NCBI GenBank assembly: GCA_013397695.1
Contig: VYZI01000029.1
Coordinates: forward strand, 2,082,207-2,146,206
Reading direction: 5' to 3'
Source: Centropus unirufus
Lineage: Eukaryota; Chordata; Aves; Cuculiformes; Centropidae
DNA length: 64,000 bases
The stretch's first letter is position 1. The number at the start of each line of letters is the position of its first letter. The position numbers and the translations under genes are program-made. The notes under the pieces were generated by a model. The model made no database searches. It saw nothing but the letters and a program-made list of their open reading frames with translations, and had not been told where the DNA came from. Positions 25,061 to 39,959 of this stretch are shown here, in pieces.

Positions 25061-28000
25061 GCTAATTAATGTAAATACCAAGAGAATGTTGAAAAAGGAC
25101 CCTCAAGCTGTCTCTGTCCCAGATGAGCATCCTAAAAGTGTAGTTAAATATCAGACCTATTTTCACCCTCTTTCACAACTACTTTCCACATTTTTTAACA
25201 ACACCACAATTGTAACAGAAGAGCCTGACCATATTTTCGTAACAAAAAAGCACAATCCTTGGAGAAGAAAAATATGGATCCCATTTTTCAGGGGGGTGCA
25301 ATCACCTGATTGCAGGTGATGAAGAAAATTGCATACATGTGGTAAACAGGGAGCTCATGTTTCACAAGAGGACTTAAGGAAAGCAATGATCACTGCAATA
25401 CCACCTGCAACCTGGGCAGCATACTCTGAAATTGCCCACAAGACTAAACCCCTCAATACAGAGAGGCAGAGGAGCGCCTCTGTCACAGTCTGATACAGTG
25501 ACTCAGGTGAAGGAAAAACTGCTAGCATCTCAGGGGTGGCAACTGGACACTAGTTGTCTTATTTAATATATTCAAATAGCTGTCAGTGGGGATTGCTGAA
25601 AGGAACTTTATGCAAGGGCCAAAGTCCATCTTTAATGCTTAGTTTAGATGTCTACATGCCTTTCACAGATCTTGCCATAACCTAACATTTCTGTAGTTAA
25701 TATATCTCCATATAATATTATCTCAGAATCATGTCAGCAGCTAGCTACTGTGGTTTGGAAGTCTCCCTCTTCCCATTTTTAATATATCACAACCACCAAA
25801 GAAAATGGAATGTACAGATGTTTTATAGAAGTCAAACATAAAATAAGCTTCTTCGGTTCTTTAATTTATGCTATGTTAAACAAACTGTAAATGTTGAGCT
25901 TGTGACTTTCTGCTTATCACAAACATCACTTTTTTGTGCACCTACCCAAAACTCAGCATCTCATTCTCTACTTATAATTATTCTACCAAAACAACACAAA
26001 AAATGAAGTCCATGGGAAACTGTTTATATTCCTAAATAGCCCTCAAAGAATCTCTCCGCGATCAATACTTACATACAGTTCCCTTAGTAAGTAGAGAGCA
26101 ATTTGACCTCAGAGGGAATTACTTGCACAGAAAAAAAATGCTAAACTGGGCCTGCTTATTGATTCGTTCCTAATGTTTGTTTAAACATTTTCAGACATAT
26201 AGCGTGCATTTAGTTCCCTGTTTAAAATTTCATAAAGCATGGGGCATGCTATGAGTGCTTGCCTTTCATGTACCAGTGAACAAGTTGCAGGAGCCACAAC
26301 AGCTGTCACGGCACAGTACTTTTGCCTCTAGTTTTGAACAAAATGAAGCTAGAAGTTATGGAGATCACTACCCAGAATGACTGAATAGTGCAAAAAGTTA
26401 TTAAAGTAAACATGAGCCTAGAGATAGAAGGTCATCTATTCTATGTCTCCCTAATCAGGACTACTTATTGGTGAATGGTGGGTGGTCTGCTCTCCAGCTT
26501 TTTTAAAAATCTCCAGTGTTGAGGATACCATGATGACCATATTCAAAGGTTAGCTGTCTCCAAGGAAGACAGTTAAGCACATGGCTAGAGAACTGTCCCA
26601 GGCAGTGAGCCACCCTGTCTTGCCTGTGACACAGCAGTGCCCAAAGCATCAGTCAGAGCAATGGCCCGTTATATTGCCTCAACTCCAAGGTATGCCTCAA
26701 AGATCAGGTTGACCCTTACAACTAAAGTACTTCTAAGTTTTGCACCTGAAAAAGAGCTCAGCTATTACGAAACAAAACAAATCCATCAAATATTAAATAG
26801 CACCTTTGGAACGAAACTATATCTCCTCCCTTCAGCTTTATGCCCTGTGTTTGACTCAAACTCACAGATTGGGGAAGGCTGGAACAAGAATCTGAACATA
26901 CTAAGTGCAAAAAAATATTTTACATCAATAATTCTGATTATTCAGGTTACTAAACCTAATGACTGATAGAGGTGAATTCCAAAAATGTTCCTTTTCTCTA
27001 AAAGCTGGAAGCCTACCTGGATAAATTTCAGGCACTGAGCAATACTATAATCTCTAGCTGTCCAATTTGGGAGAAAGATGGGTTTATGTACTAATAGCCT
27101 TCAAAGGAATCTCTGCTACAGTTGTTTCTTGCTACCTGTTGGTGCATCGAATATCACTTAAAACACATATCATTGGTGGTTATGTGGATAGCAGCTGAAA
27201 GCAAAAATAAATGTAAGAGAAAAAATTATATCAGAAGTCAGAGCCATATTTAAAGCTAACTCATTAAGACAGAAAATTTTGGCTATGATCAGAGCAAAGT
27301 TTCAAGCAGGTTTCTGGAACATGTGAGAAAATCAACATGTACATGAATTCAGTGCCAGAGTAGCAACACTAAGGCAAAGGGCGAATATTTTATTATCTTA
27401 AACACTGATATAAATTTATCCCAATGTATATAAAATGACTGAATTATATTTTAGCAAAATAAGATAAAATATGTCAACTTCAACCTTTACAGTCAGGATA
27501 GTTCTACTGACTTTCTTTCTGGTGGAAAACCCTAACTCACTTCTTTTTCTCATGTCAATTTTCCAGTCATCTAATTTTCAACTTCACTAAAGCTGTGCTG
27601 ATATGAACTACTTGAAACAGTTCCTCATGTATGCTACACTGCTTCTTATATCTTATTCTGTCCCTGGTGGTTATCATGTATTATTTCCTATATTATCTGA
27701 CAACAAATGCTACAGTTAGGACAACTAGAAGAGTTGGTTTAAATGCATAAACTATACAGTTACCTGAAGAAACTGCAAAGTCTTTATCTTTAGATGCAGC
27801 TCTGACTTTAATTAACCTAAAGTGCATAATTTAAATAGGAAGAGAATGCATAGAAACCTGTCTGGCTGAACTGCAAATCAGGAATTCATGTACTAAGGTC
27901 ACAGCATTCTTAGCATTCATAAAGAATGTCTACAGATTGAATTTTTTTCCTCCAAACTTGGGAGCAATTCAAATAACGCCAAAAATTAATCAATCACTGG

Positions 28001-28732
28001 GTTTTTGCTCATGCAGTAAACATCACTCTCTTCCTGAGGAGAAACCAAATGAGGCAAGACTGGCGGTGCTAAGCCAGTTTTTCTCAAGCTGTAAGGCAAC
28101 GGTAAAGAAAAAGGAAAATGAAGCACGGAAACGTTCACTTTTTTCAAAAAAAAAAAAAAGAAGAGCTTCCTTTTCTGGGTTTGCACATTTTCTTTGCCAA
28201 TTTTTTTTCGTCATCCCAAGGCTCCCTGACTTTGCCTGCCTTGTCCCATTAGTTTTCTTAATGGAATAGCAGATTAAAAGATGTCTAGCAAATTCATTCA
28301 GCTTTGACATGGTAAAGGACAATGCTGAGTAAAAAGTAGGTACAGCTTTAGCAAACAAACATAACTACTCTGAATGCCCAAAATCTGAACAGGAGGAACG
28401 TTTTCCTCCTTCAGAATCTTTTTACAAAGACAGTACTAGATGTACACATAAAGTATGCTGAGGCAAACTGGATGGTTGGGGTGCTTGTTTGCATGCCAGC
28501 ACTCAAGAAACTCCACTCTGCAGATGCTGCTTGGCGGCAGTCCAGACTGAGACCTGAGAATCAGTTTGAAAGGTGTGAGCCGTTTCTTGTCTTTACAGAC
28601 CAGTCTGAATACTTCTAAAGCCAAAACTATGCAAGCAGATACATAATCTTCGCATCTGCAGTTGCAGTGCTGCCAAAGTATGTACAGAGGTTTGTAAAGT
28701 CATTAAAGTTGTGGCCTTTAGCAGTCTGGAAG
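25061..28732. other. Intergenic, no gene seen apart from one old CR1 relic
   Basis: AT-rich sequence. Frames at 26637-26966 and 27937-28269 (plus) are Lys/Ser/Phe-rich translations of A- and T-runs and have no recognisable features. The only element called is the CR1-like relic at 26412-26580. Confidence 0.7.
26412..26580 (-). mobile_element. Old CR1-like 3'-end relic, antisense
   Basis: The plus strand shows GAAGGTCATCTATTC, then TTTTAAAAATCTCCAGTGTT followed by GAGGATACCATGA, and finally AGTTAAGCAC. This is the order of landmarks in the reverse complement of old sauropsid CR1 3' ends (hydrophilic C-terminal ORF segment plus 3' UTR). It is strongly diverged with no intact tail. Confidence 0.5.
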
Positions 28733-28822
28733 TTGTCCCTGCCCATGGCATGGGGGTTGCAACTAAATGACCTTTAAAGCCTCTTCCAACCCAAACCACT
28801 CTATGATTCTGTGATTCTATAA
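28733..28822 (+). mobile_element. CR1 LINE 3'-UTR fragment (about 90 bp)
   Basis: The stretch contains the CR1 3'-UTR hallmark CTCTTCCAACCCAAACCA followed by TCTATGATTCTGTGATTCTA, the octamer tail. It is strongly 5' truncated and carries no coding part. Confidence 0.88.
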
Positions 28823-31800
28823 CTGGCATGGAATCAGTAGATAGGGAAACATTCTTTCAGAATGCTGTCTCAGAAGAATGTCCTGTACTGCTGCCCTGTT
28901 GTATTGGAAAAAAAAAATTTCTATCTACTACAGACTTGACAGAAGATGCTGTTAGTCTTGTGCAAACAAGAGCCAAAACAGAAAAGTCAAATGCTGGCAT
29001 CATTCTGATGGCAGCTATTTAAGTTCAGAATTCACAGTGTCATGACATCAGATTAATCAGGAAATCAATTAGTGGTCAGCAAGTCACTGTTAAAAATGCA
29101 TATTAGTGGACAGCAAACAGTGGCCAAAAAAAAAAAAAATCAGAATATCATGCCAGAAAAAATATGAATTGGTGTAGAAAATGTCTACATACCTAATATT
29201 ATAGTATTATATCTTTGAAAACCATTGAACTCCATCCTTAGCTGTATAGCCTACAGGTAGTCATGATGCATTGATAGAGGAAGAAATAATGACATTCGGA
29301 AATATTACATTAAATAAAGATGTGTGTTAATGTATTTCACACAAAAGAAGGCTGAGGCTCAATACAAAGTGCCTACAATTCAAATCTTATTTATAGTCGA
29401 CAGAGGGTTTCTGATGAATATGTGAGGCTGTTCTCAGACAGGAGAAAATAGCATTACCATATACCTCTCTTAACTGCCTGAAAATGCAAAGTTACAAGTG
29501 GGAGACAGAGAAGGCTCCTCATGAGAAGTTCCTCATGGTTTATTATAGCTCATTACTGTAATATTTATAACAAAAGCCCATCTACCTAGGAGACAAAAAT
29601 CAGATGGCTGAGGAATAAGAAATCTAAGAATTCATAACTGGCTTTTCAAGAGTGACTGGAGAGTGATTCCCCACAATTTATCTTTAGAACATCACACTGG
29701 AAGTAGCAGGCACCAAGTTTGAAATAAGCAAAAGCATATTTTTCTCACATAATGGATTCTTATATCACATACTACTAAATGCCATGGATGGTAACACATT
29801 ATATAGGTTCAATGGGTATGGGACGAATTCCAAGAAAAAAATAATTTGTGTCTTAGTAAATGAAAAGCTGTCCTCTCTGTCTTGGCAAGCCCCAGACTGA
29901 AAACCTGTAGAAACAGCAAGAAAATCTGAGAAAGCATTGTAACGTGCTAGTGCTGCTACTGTTGGTCCCAACAACACCTGCTTATCTATCACTACTAGTG
30001 TCAAGATTTGGAATAACATTTTTATATTCTATTGGCATTCTGGCTTTCCCAAGCAAATACAGCCTTGATCCTTCAAAGGCCTGAGTTCAGTATATACTTA
30101 ACAATTAATTCAGTGGAACTGATCATTCAGTTTAAATAAAACATCAGGATAGGATTCTACCACTTGCTTTACATTTGCTGAACACTATCTAGGATACCTT
30201 AAATGGTAATAAATGTCTGTGTTCAAGCAACTGAACTTCACCCTGTCTGGATTGGTTGCTGAGGAAGGCTACAACAGTTCAGGACTGAGCCCTTTAATTC
30301 AAGTTAAATGGTCCACATTTCACAAAGCTTTTAGGCAGGTGTCTGTTAATGAACACTTTACCACTCTGCTGTCTTGTAACTCAGAGAAGGTATTAATGCC
30401 AATGGTCTAACATCCAGAGGAGAAGGAAGGATCTTACACATGCTCTGGAGATTAGAAACTTTAAGATTTTGTTCCTTTTGTTGACCAATGTAATTCCAAT
30501 CTTTTGTATGTAATGTTAGAAACAACAGCAGGTCCAACAATAAGTAATACTGTGATGTGGAGTAAGACCATTCCATGCACAGAAAAAGCTAAACATTGTA
30601 GAGAGGAAGTGGCAGAAAGAGACAAAAGATGTAAGTACCTAAACTGGATGTTCTGTGAATGCTGAAACAGTCCACAGAGTGCTATGACTGTGGTGGAAAC
30701 TGATTTTGATTGCGACTTTTCATTTTAAAATTACAATTAAAGCAGATGAGACTAATAATCACAGGCAGAAAAAAAAGGAAAGAAAAACACAACCCCCATC
30801 TCCTAATGATCCAAAAAAAGAAAAATAGTAATGCTTAGAAAGTAAAACTTTTCTGCGTGTGAAATTATTTTTTCTGGAAATTCTTTCTTGACAAATATTA
30901 GACTGTCATGTTTCATACAGAATTGAAATGAAAGTAAATTTTAAAAACTGTAAGCTTCTCTGAGAGAATGTATTTACACTCTGTATGTCTCAGAAAAGGA
31001 TTCCACACGGGCTTGAGTAATTTACACGTGAACAAGTAGCTTTAGGAGAAGACTAAAAAGGATGCAAGTAAAAGTAAATTATTGAAATTTGGACTTTCAG
31101 GCAATTTAAAACCCAATTGCCTTTTAGCTGCTGGACTTGAAAATTACATCCAAGCTTGTCTTAGATATAAGGAGAAGATACTCGAAATGAAAGTAACATT
31201 ATGACCAGACAGACCAGCCTGTGCTCTCCATTTGTGGAGCTGATTGGGGCAAAAATTACTTATATCAGAATGGGTTATTTATTTTTTGGTGTCTCCGATT
31301 TCAGTCTGGACTTCTGACTTCTTTTACAGTGTCATTTCAGAGAGAGATTTCAGAGGGAGTTAAAGAAGTTGATCTTTTCTTCTATCTCGAGAAAAATACA
31401 AAGGAAATCATATGTCGTATATATAATATGTCACTCCATAGGTAAGCCTTCTTCTCTGTTTCTCTCCCTTCTTTCCCCTTTCTTCTACGCCTAATGCTAG
31501 GAATAAACCTTACAAGTTTTATGGACTTCGTAGGAGTAGGGAGTTAAGGCCAAAATATTAATACAGATCCATCTGTATATTAAAGATCACATAGTGTTAA
31601 TATTGATAATACCTATTCCTATACTATGCATCCTTAAACACGGTTCTGGGATTACAAACAAATTCTTTTTTTTAAAAGTGAATGTCTTCCAGCCAGCAGG
31701 GCACAAACCTATTTCCTAAGATGACTAGAAATGTCTGGTAATGATGTCTCATTCTGTCTGCCACACAAATATCTATTAGATGAAATGAGCAAATCCTTTA

Positions 31801-34800
31801 AAAAGAAGATATCAGGTTGTTCTAATAACACATTGGGACAAAATCAGTCTTCTAGAAGAGTGCATAAAGCTACTCTACTCATGTTTTTCTTTACCACGAA
31901 CACATGTTCAAAGCAATAGTTAAAAACTATAGGACATTTACGGTGAGAAGACACAGTATATGGTGATTAATGTACTTCGGCCTGTTGCTAGGATTGCTTA
32001 TAGAAAACCACAAAAACGGCAATGAAGAAAGTGTCAAGCAATATGTACTAAGCAAGGAATCAACCTGGACACCTCCCAGACATACCTGCCAAAATAGACA
32101 GGTGATACAGTAGACACACTAACACAGTGTTTTGGATCTGAATGCATGTTGACAGATCCAGCAGCAAGGAGCTGTCTGGTAAGGAGCCAGAAAGGGAGTA
32201 TGCTCAGCCCCAGGCAAAAGTGAAGGGTAGCAAACAATTCTTTTTATCAACCATTTACATCAGTTCAACTGATCTTTCTCCTCAACTCGTTTCTCAGATT
32301 CACATAGGCAATAAAAGTCAAACTAGCTCCATGCAGTTGCTGCAACTTATCTACATCCCTTTACCCTCACCAGAGCTCTGACAAGCATCAGAATCTGTCT
32401 GAAAGGAAGAAGCTGGTACTCTATTACACTATCAACTTATAAGAAAAACTAAGCAGAATGAATTCAAGAGAATATATTACCAGCTGTTTTGAAAAGATTT
32501 AAGTCCACTGGCTCCTGCAAACCTACTTTAGTTTACACCACACAGAGAAAAAAATCTGTTCCTTTCTTCTTACAGTGTCATGGAAGAAAATAAATAGATG
32601 GACTTAAGACGAACTTCTGTTGTCTCAGCCTGGAAACTTCATGGTTTCAGTCAACCAAAATTATTTCAGCTTATCCATGGTAATATCAGACATGATATAT
32701 TTTCATGGGCAAGTTACCGCATATGAATTAATGAAATTGAAGTGGACATTCGTTTTAATTACACTTGCGCACTTAACAGAGGCATCTGTGTTAGGGATTT
32801 CGAGGTCCAGTTGGTCCAGTGCAGTCCAGCACGAACACAGTCAATGGAGAAACAGAAGCATCTTCAGGAGGGAAAAATCCCTCTCACACACAATTCAATG
32901 TATTTTTCACCCTACCAGTAACTAATACCTCTCCCCACACACCACTGAAGCTCTGTTCCCCGTCCTTCTTATACATCCTACAGAGCATGGACTTTTTCTT
33001 CAGTATTCATTTTCTTACATTGTATTTTGCACTTATACTCTAACCTTAAATAGCATTTGACAGTACAATACTCTGCTGCTCACTTGCATTTCGAGAGCTC
33101 CATCAGGAGGGTCACCTGACTGATCAAGTGAGCTATTGGAAAGCATGAATCACTGGGTGCTCTGAAATCAGCTTCACCATAGATGTATATAAAAACCCTT
33201 TATTCATTCAAAGAGGGCAGACTGACTTCAGCCTTTCTTGTCTGCAAATGATTCATTCCAGGACTAATGAAATTTCAAGGTTTTGGCAATCCATCCTCCC
33301 ACAATCTGTCATATCAAAGGGCAAACTTACAATGATGATCTGAACTTTAAATTCATGTTCTAATTACTGTGCTTATTCTACCTGACCTTAGAAGTGGTAT
33401 GAGGACTGCAAACGCAGTTATGTATAGCAGGTAAAATCTTCACTGTGCAGGATCATGGTTCCTGCCTTCTAGTCTTCCTTTCATTTGTGCTTGTGCTCAC
33501 ACTGACTTCATAGGCTATAACAAACTGCACAACTGAAAATTGTTAAGATTTCCATAAAGGCTTGAACAACAGTTTGTCACTTTCCCTTCAATTGTGTGAG
33601 ATTTCAATAAGCAAAAAAAATGTCACACATCGTAATGCTATATTTGGCCAGTACCACTGTACCAGTTCAAGTGGCCTTCTAACCAAGAAAAGAACACTTC
33701 TACCCAAGAAACATGATGAAAGATATAGATATCCATGAAAAATTATACATTCAGTGGGTAATAACCATTCTGTGTGCTTCCACTGTAAGTGTCGTCTGAG
33801 GATTGCAGAACACTTCTCAAATGTTAATTGAACTTAGTAATGCCCTTCTGAGATACATAAAAGATGTAGCAGATGTTTCAGCTCCTCAGTAAATGTACTA
33901 CTTTCCAGGAGAGAACCAAGAAATTATCTGACAGTATATAAACACTTCAACAGGAAGTGAGAAATTACAGCATATTACTGTGAAATAAAACAAAGGCAAT
34001 TCAGTAGCAGTTAATTCTAGAAGGCAAAGGCCTCCTTTTGAATAGGATCTACTAAATCATTAATGAACACATAAATCAGGAATTAATTTTTCTCCCCTAC
34101 TAGGACAGTGGATCCTTCAGTAATACAAGTGCCATGCTCCTTCTAAAGAAGTGGTGCAGTAACAATTCTACCAAGAACTGCCATCCATTGCATCTCTCCT
34201 CTACCTCCTACAGCATTTGCTATCACTGTATGGTATTTATACTGTCAAATACAGCTATTGTACAACTTCTCAAACTTGTGGACCATGACATGGCTGCAGT
34301 GCAAGGTGGTGGGACCCCAGGCACCACCAGGTAGGTGAAAGGCTTACTGTTGGCGTTTCATCTCTCATTGACGCCCCCACTCCATGGGACCAAGGCTTTA
34401 GTGTCTTTGTTTGCCATGAATCTTTGCCTTGTTGCTTCCCGCTGTCAGTTACAGCAAAAGGAATAATATTTTCCCTCAGAACTCGCAGTCTATGTAAAAC
34501 AATATACTCAACACAATTTGTAACCCTGGATAACAATAACTGACAACACTTCCCTCAAGTTCCTGTTGCCCTGTGTGGCTCCACTGATTTCAGTGAAATC
34601 ACACTTTACTCCATCTGGTAATATCAAAGCCGAAGTATTCTAATGCTTTCCTTTCGCATTAAATGACATGTGGTAAATAAAGATAGTGGCACTCACAAAA
34701 GGCACAGTATTTCTATTTTAATCTGATGCTAAGGGTAGCATATGCAAAACAGGCAAGAATAAGGCTAATACAGATTATATAACATTTCAAGCACCTCAAA

Positions 34801-37800
34801 TACATAAAAATATTTAAAAATTAAAAAAATGCAAAATAACAACATCCATGTTTCTAGTCATCCATTACATAAGTAACTTTCCATTGCATTCCAAAGCAAT
34901 GTGCTCCAATTTTCCTCAGGGGAAAATACACATGGTTCTTCACTCTAATAATTCCTCCAGGTGAAAACAACATAGTTATACTTCAGAAGTGACCAGAGAT
35001 CTTAATTTAATAGACTACAGATATATCAAAGGTGAGGGAAATCAAGGAGAGAAAGGATTTCTAATATAAATTAAATTACTGAACTCTCCATTAAATAATT
35101 ATTGCTACAGTCCAAAGGGAGGGAAAAAAAAAGACTATTTTCTCTTTCACTTTAAATGTCAGTATATCCCAACAGGATACCTTCCTATTGCCAGTGGCTG
35201 TTAGCATCCAGAATCTTAGTAACCATTAAAGGTCATCTTCCTATATGTCATCTCCTACTTCAAATTAGCTTTTGCAATCAGTAATTGATGAGAAATTACA
35301 AGTGCTTATTATACAGACAAGTGTGAAAGCTTCACTTGAAGTTGTTTTCTTTCTACTAATGTGTTTTTTTAAAAAATGAATCATCTAAGCTCTTTTTAGT
35401 AAATGCAGGCTACTTATGAATAAATAGAAAATACAAAAAAGAAGGAAGACAGAACAAAACCCAGACAAATAAGAAACAAATTTTTCTTTCAAATTCTAGC
35501 TTTTATGTCACTTAAAAATACGTAAATAAATACAGCACATGCTTACAACCTTTCATTCTGTTATAAGTAGTACTATTATCCTTCTACACAAATGTGAAAA
35601 CTATGACTCAGACAAATTGTGTAGTTTGCTGACTCTATTATGCATTTGATAAAGAGGCTTAATAATTCACTGAGCAAAGTCTATGCATGCTTGCACGCAT
35701 TCACAGCACAACTACAATATGGCATTCTCAATACAATAATATATCTTCATGTTTCACTGAAATCCTATGCCATGTGGCATCTACAAAAGTTACTACCTGT
35801 TCATAAGTTGTCTCTTGTACATGCTTCAAAGAAATAAGCTGAGGTGACAGACCTATCCTGCAAAAATTAGTCAGGAAAGCTCTCTATCCTCCTGTAAGGT
35901 CTTCTTCCACAGGGTCCATGATTCAAAATGGATTAGTGTGGGAACAATGCTACAAAAGTTCATCTCCTTCCCCAGCCCATGAAAGGGCAAGCCGCAGGTG
36001 ACAGAAAGATCATCTCGATAGTTCTGCTTTCTGAGGCAAGAAAAGTGGGGAAGTTCAAGTGCCTCACTTTTTGATGCATTATGCAGAAACATAATACTTA
36101 TAAGATGCAATCTTGAACAGCTGACAAAAGTATGAGAAGGATGAATACAAGTAAGCAAGCTCAGAATGAGAAGTATTGTGCTTCCTGTCATAAATCTAAA
36201 CTGAAGCTCAGGGGACTACATCAGCAGTTTGCTTAAGGTAGTCTGTTTAGCCAATGTTGTTATCTGGCAACAGGCATCCACAGAGAATTGGGTGGGTTGA
36301 GTTCAAATCCAAGGGTTTCTTTACAGAAATCATTTCAAATGTCAAAGAGAATTTGAGCACCAAAACCTGAAGTTCTGCTTGGGATATAAATCCCCTTATC
36401 CTGCGTTTCAGAGAGATACCTTCTTCCAGCTTGAAATCACAGCCATGACCTCATCTTCCATTGTTGAGTGCCCATCTCCATGTCACTTCATAAATCACTG
36501 CTGCTGCTGTAACACTTTTTCCCTCAGGCATCCTAATCAGTAGCTGGAGGACCAGAATATCTACCCAGGAACTGGAAAGCCTGAGCTCACCTCTCTCATG
36601 AGATCAAAAGGACTTAAACAGAATATCCAGCAGAGTTCCTAAATAGTTCAGGAAAGAAGAGAAGAAAAGCATAAGTGAAAGCTCTTTCATCTTGGAAGCT
36701 GCTCCACTTTGCTTTGGGTAACTAACTGTTTATATAGCTGGAGCAAAGGGACAGTGATAATTCCCAGTTCAGCAACTAAGGAGCTTTCTTTTCTGAAGTG
36801 AACCTATTACAAACACTGTAAGAATAAAATATTGAACATCTGGTGATAATGGCAGTAAAAGAGAGTGTGGAACTTTACATTTTGGAAGGAGTTTGTGATT
36901 TGATGGTCGAGTATCTACACCTTTTGGTCAAACTGCCCTTTGTGGCTGATTACTTGACTTGTGATGACTTGACTAATGACCTGTGTCACATCCCGAGGTG
37001 ACTGTTTCTACCACTCAGTGTGTTCAGTGTCCCTCGCTATGTGTAGGAATTTCTATTGATGCATCTGATATGTATGGAAGACACAGTTTTACATCAGGTT
37101 CTTTAGGGAATTCAAGTTTTTCAGCGTGTGTCTTCCTTTTCTGTTTATGTAGTCACTTAGTCTCTAGCCCTCCTTTGGCCTTCTGGTCTACATCTTTTAA
37201 GTGCCAGCTTTAAAGTGTAGTACTCAGTTACAGAAAACAGTCAGTCTTCCAGAGCAGTTCTGAGAGAAGCAAAACATGCTGCCAGCAACAAGAGCACACA
37301 CAGTGTTTCAAGGAGTATTTTGAGTATTCATTGCCATAGAAGACAAATTGAGCAGAGCAACAAATTGAGCAAATTGAGCAACAACTACTCATGAACTGGC
37401 AAACAGAGCACCCTCTTTTGCACTAATTGATAATTATCGGGAAGACAAAAGAGGGATTAATTCACCTTACAATATCAGTTACTGCGGAGAGGTTTGAAAG
37501 CCCATGGCCTCCCTTTAGGTAACTGCTCCCAGTTGGGTTTGTTACTGCTGCCTTTTGCAAGAACTGTTGTGAGGACACTGTTTTCAAGATGTATATGAGC
37601 TTCTAAAATTGTCTCCCATAAATTACTGTAGATATGGTGGTGAAGTGTGCTTCCTCTGCATGTGGAAGAATAGAGAGATAAAGGTTGTGAGGAGGTGCAC
37701 TGAATTTTAATTTTGGCTAATTCCAGTGATGTCTCGGCTCTGTCTTATGCATCCATGAGGGAGCAGGCAGGGTATCGGAAGGGCATATCAATGGGTTTCT

Positions 37801-39959
37801 ATTTTATTTGAATTCAAAAGGACTACTTCAGAGGTAAAACTCACACTTACATAAAACTCTCAAACACGGAATTAAATATCACAACATTTGACCATTGTCA
37901 AATAGGGAACATGGAGATCAGGCTTTTTGTTTCCCTGTGTTGGTTTCCACCAAACAAACAGATTTAGGCACTTCTGAGCGAGATTCACCACGCTCTACCT
38001 GCTAAGGATGTAAACCCCTATGTAAGCCAACATGATATGATCAAGACAAAACCGAGTCTGACATTTCAGCCTTCTCAGTGCCTTAGAAATAACAAAGAGT
38101 ACCACTCTGCACTTACTTAATCCTTACTTAATCCTTACCCTGCCAGGTAAAGGACAGTTTTGTCTTTGGGTATAAAGCTAAAAGGAATTGATTTTACACA
38201 ACATTTAGCAATTCAGAATGATGAAAACCTTGGGTTCAAATCCCTCCTTTTCCCCGAGATAAATCTCTGGAAAGCAGACTGCTATTTCTGTAGAACGTGT
38301 CAAATCAATAGGGGAAAACTCAAGATTCAGTGGGTGAAGAAAAGGAAAACAAGCACATAAATCTTCAATTTAATTACTAGATCACCGAGAAAAACTTGTC
38401 TTCCCCTAAAAAGAAATTTAGCTGTTATCACCTAATATAAAATATTTGTAGTAGGATCAGGAATCTCCCAAAACCTCAGGAATTTTTGGAAAGCATATAC
38501 CTTTACGAAAATAATCCTCGTCCTCCTTTTGTGGAGGCTAAGTTCATCTAAGCATAAGTGAGACTTTTCTGAGCAAATTTAGAGGCATCTATGGATCTCA
38601 GATTTCTCCAGAATTAATGAACAACTGACAGCTTCATAATTTTTAACCTCAGAGCCTAAGCTATGATGACATCCCACTGACCAAGATCCTCTTGATAGCT
38701 GATATTTTTGTCCATGATAGGACATAATTGGAGTTAATTTAAGGCAAAATGCAACACCTAAGTTAATTGTCTTGAAACTATGAGAGCCTGAAGACAAGAA
38801 AAAGTGAACGCATGAACCTAAACAAAGCTCACTGGAGACATTCAAAAGTCCTTCGAGAAGAATAGAGACCTAAACTCCCATTGCATGTTCATAAAAACCA
38901 ACATATCCTTTTATGGGAAACATTACCAGAATGATCCATTTTGTGCAGCATGACTTTTGCAAAACAGACATATAACACCAGGATATCACTATCAAAAAGA
39001 GAAATAAAATTTGCCAAAGCCTTGCCAGTCATTATATTTTAAATTATCTTCTTGAAATTTATCAAAATATTGTCCTTACAACTTAAGGAGGCAATAGTTC
39101 CTTACATCGTAAAATAAAAATACCTTTGATAACCAGAGGGTACTTGCAGATTTAATTTTAACATTATGCTTTCAGCTCTTGTGGTTAAGCTGTTTTTACT
39201 AGAGGGCTTTTAAAATAACTCAGCAAATATTTTTTTCTTAGGTTGCATAAATTTAAGACTGGAATAACAGATACTCTAACATTGGCCAGCACAAGGAGTG
39301 TGTCCCCAAGTCAGTCTCATTGTGAGAAGTGAAACACTGAAAATTCTCCATGAAAAGATCTATGAATAACTAAGGCTGAAGTCACTGATGCTTACTGCTT
39401 ATGCTTTTTGGATTCCTGTCCCACTCCCTTCCCCGGATTTGATAAGAGCAACTTCTCTGTTGCATGCAAAAAGACAGGGATGAGTATCTGACTAAATTTG
39501 GCTAAAAGAGGTTTCAATAAAGATAAATATGCTTAGTGGTACAGAGGATATCCCCGTAGACAATCAAATTAATCAGCTGCTTAAATCAAATCCTGACTCC
39601 TCCTCTCTCTTCATCTTTCCAGTAGCCAGGATACAAATATTTTTAATTGTCTAACATTAGAAACTCACATCTGGCCTTCCTGAGGGCTGAAGATCATGAT
39701 TTTGCCCTCAGAGCAAGCTGCCATATGTGCTCTCTCTGAACTTCAAAAAATTGAGATTCATATCCCAGTATTGAGATTATCATTAGGAGAGAAAAATATT
39801 CAGGCTCAGCATCTTATTTTTATTTCTCTAAGCTGTGAAATTTTAGAAAGACAGGAAGGTGCAGCTCTTATTGTAATCTTATTAGCTCTCTCCAGTTTTA
39901 TCCCTCCCATCACAGCAGTCAAGAGAAACCTGGAGCATACCAGACATGAGTGACTACAT
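28823..39959. other. Intergenic, no gene seen (11 kb)
   Basis: The longest featureless stretch. Small local duplications occur, such as CTTACTTAATC twice near 38110-38135 and an AAATTGAGCA-type repeat near 37350-37382. A weak MIR-like string lies near 35590-35630. No exon, RNA gene or classifiable repeat was found. Confidence 0.7.
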